NCBI GenBank assembly: GCA_050330975.1
Contig: JBHJHK010000032.1
Location: 1-5,356, forward strand
DNA: 5,356 nt
Source of the DNA: JBHJHK01 sp050330975
GTDB lineage: Bacteria; Pseudomonadota; Gammaproteobacteria; Competibacterales; Competibacteraceae
Reading direction: 5' to 3'
A program made the position numbers and the translations under genes. A model generated the notes under the pieces. It worked only from the letters and a program-made list of their open reading frames with translations, was not told the origin of the DNA and made no database searches. This document shows positions 4,957 through 5,356 of the stretch, piece by piece. The first letter of the stretch is position 1; each line of letters starts with the position of its first letter.

Positions 4957-5356
4957 TCACACCCATTTTATTTCTAAATAAGTTATCTTTTGCGGCGGCG
5001 CTTTGAGCCACAAAGTCATGAGGGGGATGAGCGCCTGCAGATGGAACCGTCCCCCCGCAAGAAGCGCTTGCAGGTGATCTAAGCCGTAGCGGAACAACGA
5101 TAAGGCGGCGCACTGGCGCAAGGCCCGGGGGATGGGGGTGGGCGCAGCGAGGACGACCAAGGTGTCGTCTTTGAGGCGTTTAGCACTGAGAAAGAGGTCT
5201 TGGCTTGGTAGGCGCCTGGGTTGGCGTAAGGTGCGGGTCTTGCCCCGTTCGAGGTCGTCGAAGAGGGTCCTCACCGCCACAGGCCCTTGGGGGGTGTCGA
5301 CCTGCAGGTTGTGCTTGAGGCGGATGATGAAGGGGATGTGCTGGTGAGCCAACCAG
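4957..5356 (-). pseudogene. IS4-type transposase remnant with internal deletion (partial at window edge)
   Basis: The minus-strand frame is open to the right edge and reads WLAHQHIPFIIRLKHNLQV at its visible beginning, the form of IS4-family DDE transposases after the second catalytic Asp region. It continues through GPVAVRTLFDDL and LFLSAKRLKDDTLVVLAA as expected. At about 5143 it jumps to PIPRALRQCAALSLFRYGLDHLQALL, which resembles the extreme C-terminus of the family (KKHGRRAKSLFRYGLD). The roughly 80-100 residues normally between them, including the YRRRW.IETLF helix with the catalytic Glu, are absent. The C-terminal tail after LMTLW is also unlike the family. The gene should therefore be inactive. 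The N-terminal part lies outside the window. Family recognition is from memory of motifs. Confidence 0.75.
4968..4981. repeat. AT-rich palindrome near the 3' end of the transposase relic
   Basis: TTATTT and AAATAA are perfect 6-base arms around CT, inside the C-terminal tail of the transposase frame. The surrounding A+T-rich patch marks the probable edge of the inserted element, but terminal inverted repeats and a target duplication cannot be identified because the other end is outside the window. Confidence 0.3.

Noticed and set aside
1..5356. CRISPR array, tRNA or rRNA genes
   Set aside because: No regularly spaced repeats, cloverleaf-type sequences or conserved rRNA segments were seen on either strand.

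Overview
The window is GC-rich (about two thirds G+C by eye), with Shine-Dalgarno sites, a 4-base stop/start overlap and a Rho-independent terminator, so it is bacterial. Gene content (sulfolactate degradation, a GntR/UTRA regulator, an E. coli-like Pho box, an IS4-type transposase relic) suits a proteobacterium, perhaps a halophilic or marine gammaproteobacterium. That placement is inference; no rRNA or other taxonomic marker is present.

Left part (1-1998, minus strand): a sulfolactate operon read right to left as suyA - suyB - slcC. SuyA and SuyB are the small (SAF-domain) and large (UxaA-family) subunits of (R)-sulfolactate sulfo-lyase, which splits 3-sulfolactate into pyruvate and sulfite. 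The third gene, cut by the left window edge, is a D-isomer-specific 2-hydroxyacid dehydrogenase of the (S)-sulfolactate dehydrogenase (SlcC) type. SlcC oxidises the (S)-enantiomer to sulfopyruvate, which a partner reductase (ComC, not in this window) can return as (R)-sulfolactate for SuyAB. Intergenic gaps are 3 bases (suyA/suyB) and an ATGA overlap (suyB/slcC), so this is one transcription unit.

Centre (1999-2831): a roughly 110-base divergent promoter region separates the operon from a plus-strand GntR/HutC-type regulator with a UTRA effector domain. A perfect 11-base inverted repeat, GTTAGTCTAAC, just upstream of the suyA ribosome binding site is the best operator candidate; a second imperfect palindrome lies 31 bases further on.

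Right-centre (2832-4375): a Pho-box-like direct repeat lies upstream of a secreted, atypical alkaline-phosphatase-superfamily protein in which several PhoA metal ligands are replaced. The gene has a strong ribosome binding site, a signal peptide and a strong terminator. It looks like an independent, phosphate-controlled scavenging gene rather than part of the sulfolactate pathway.

Right end (4376-5356): a more AT-rich spacer with an inverted repeat, a small orphan three-helix membrane protein with a TTG start, and, convergent to it, the remains of an IS4-type transposase with an apparent internal deletion that removed its catalytic C-terminal region. The sulfolactate system is known biology. 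The least-described items are the atypical phosphatase, its putative Pho control and the candidate regulator operators.
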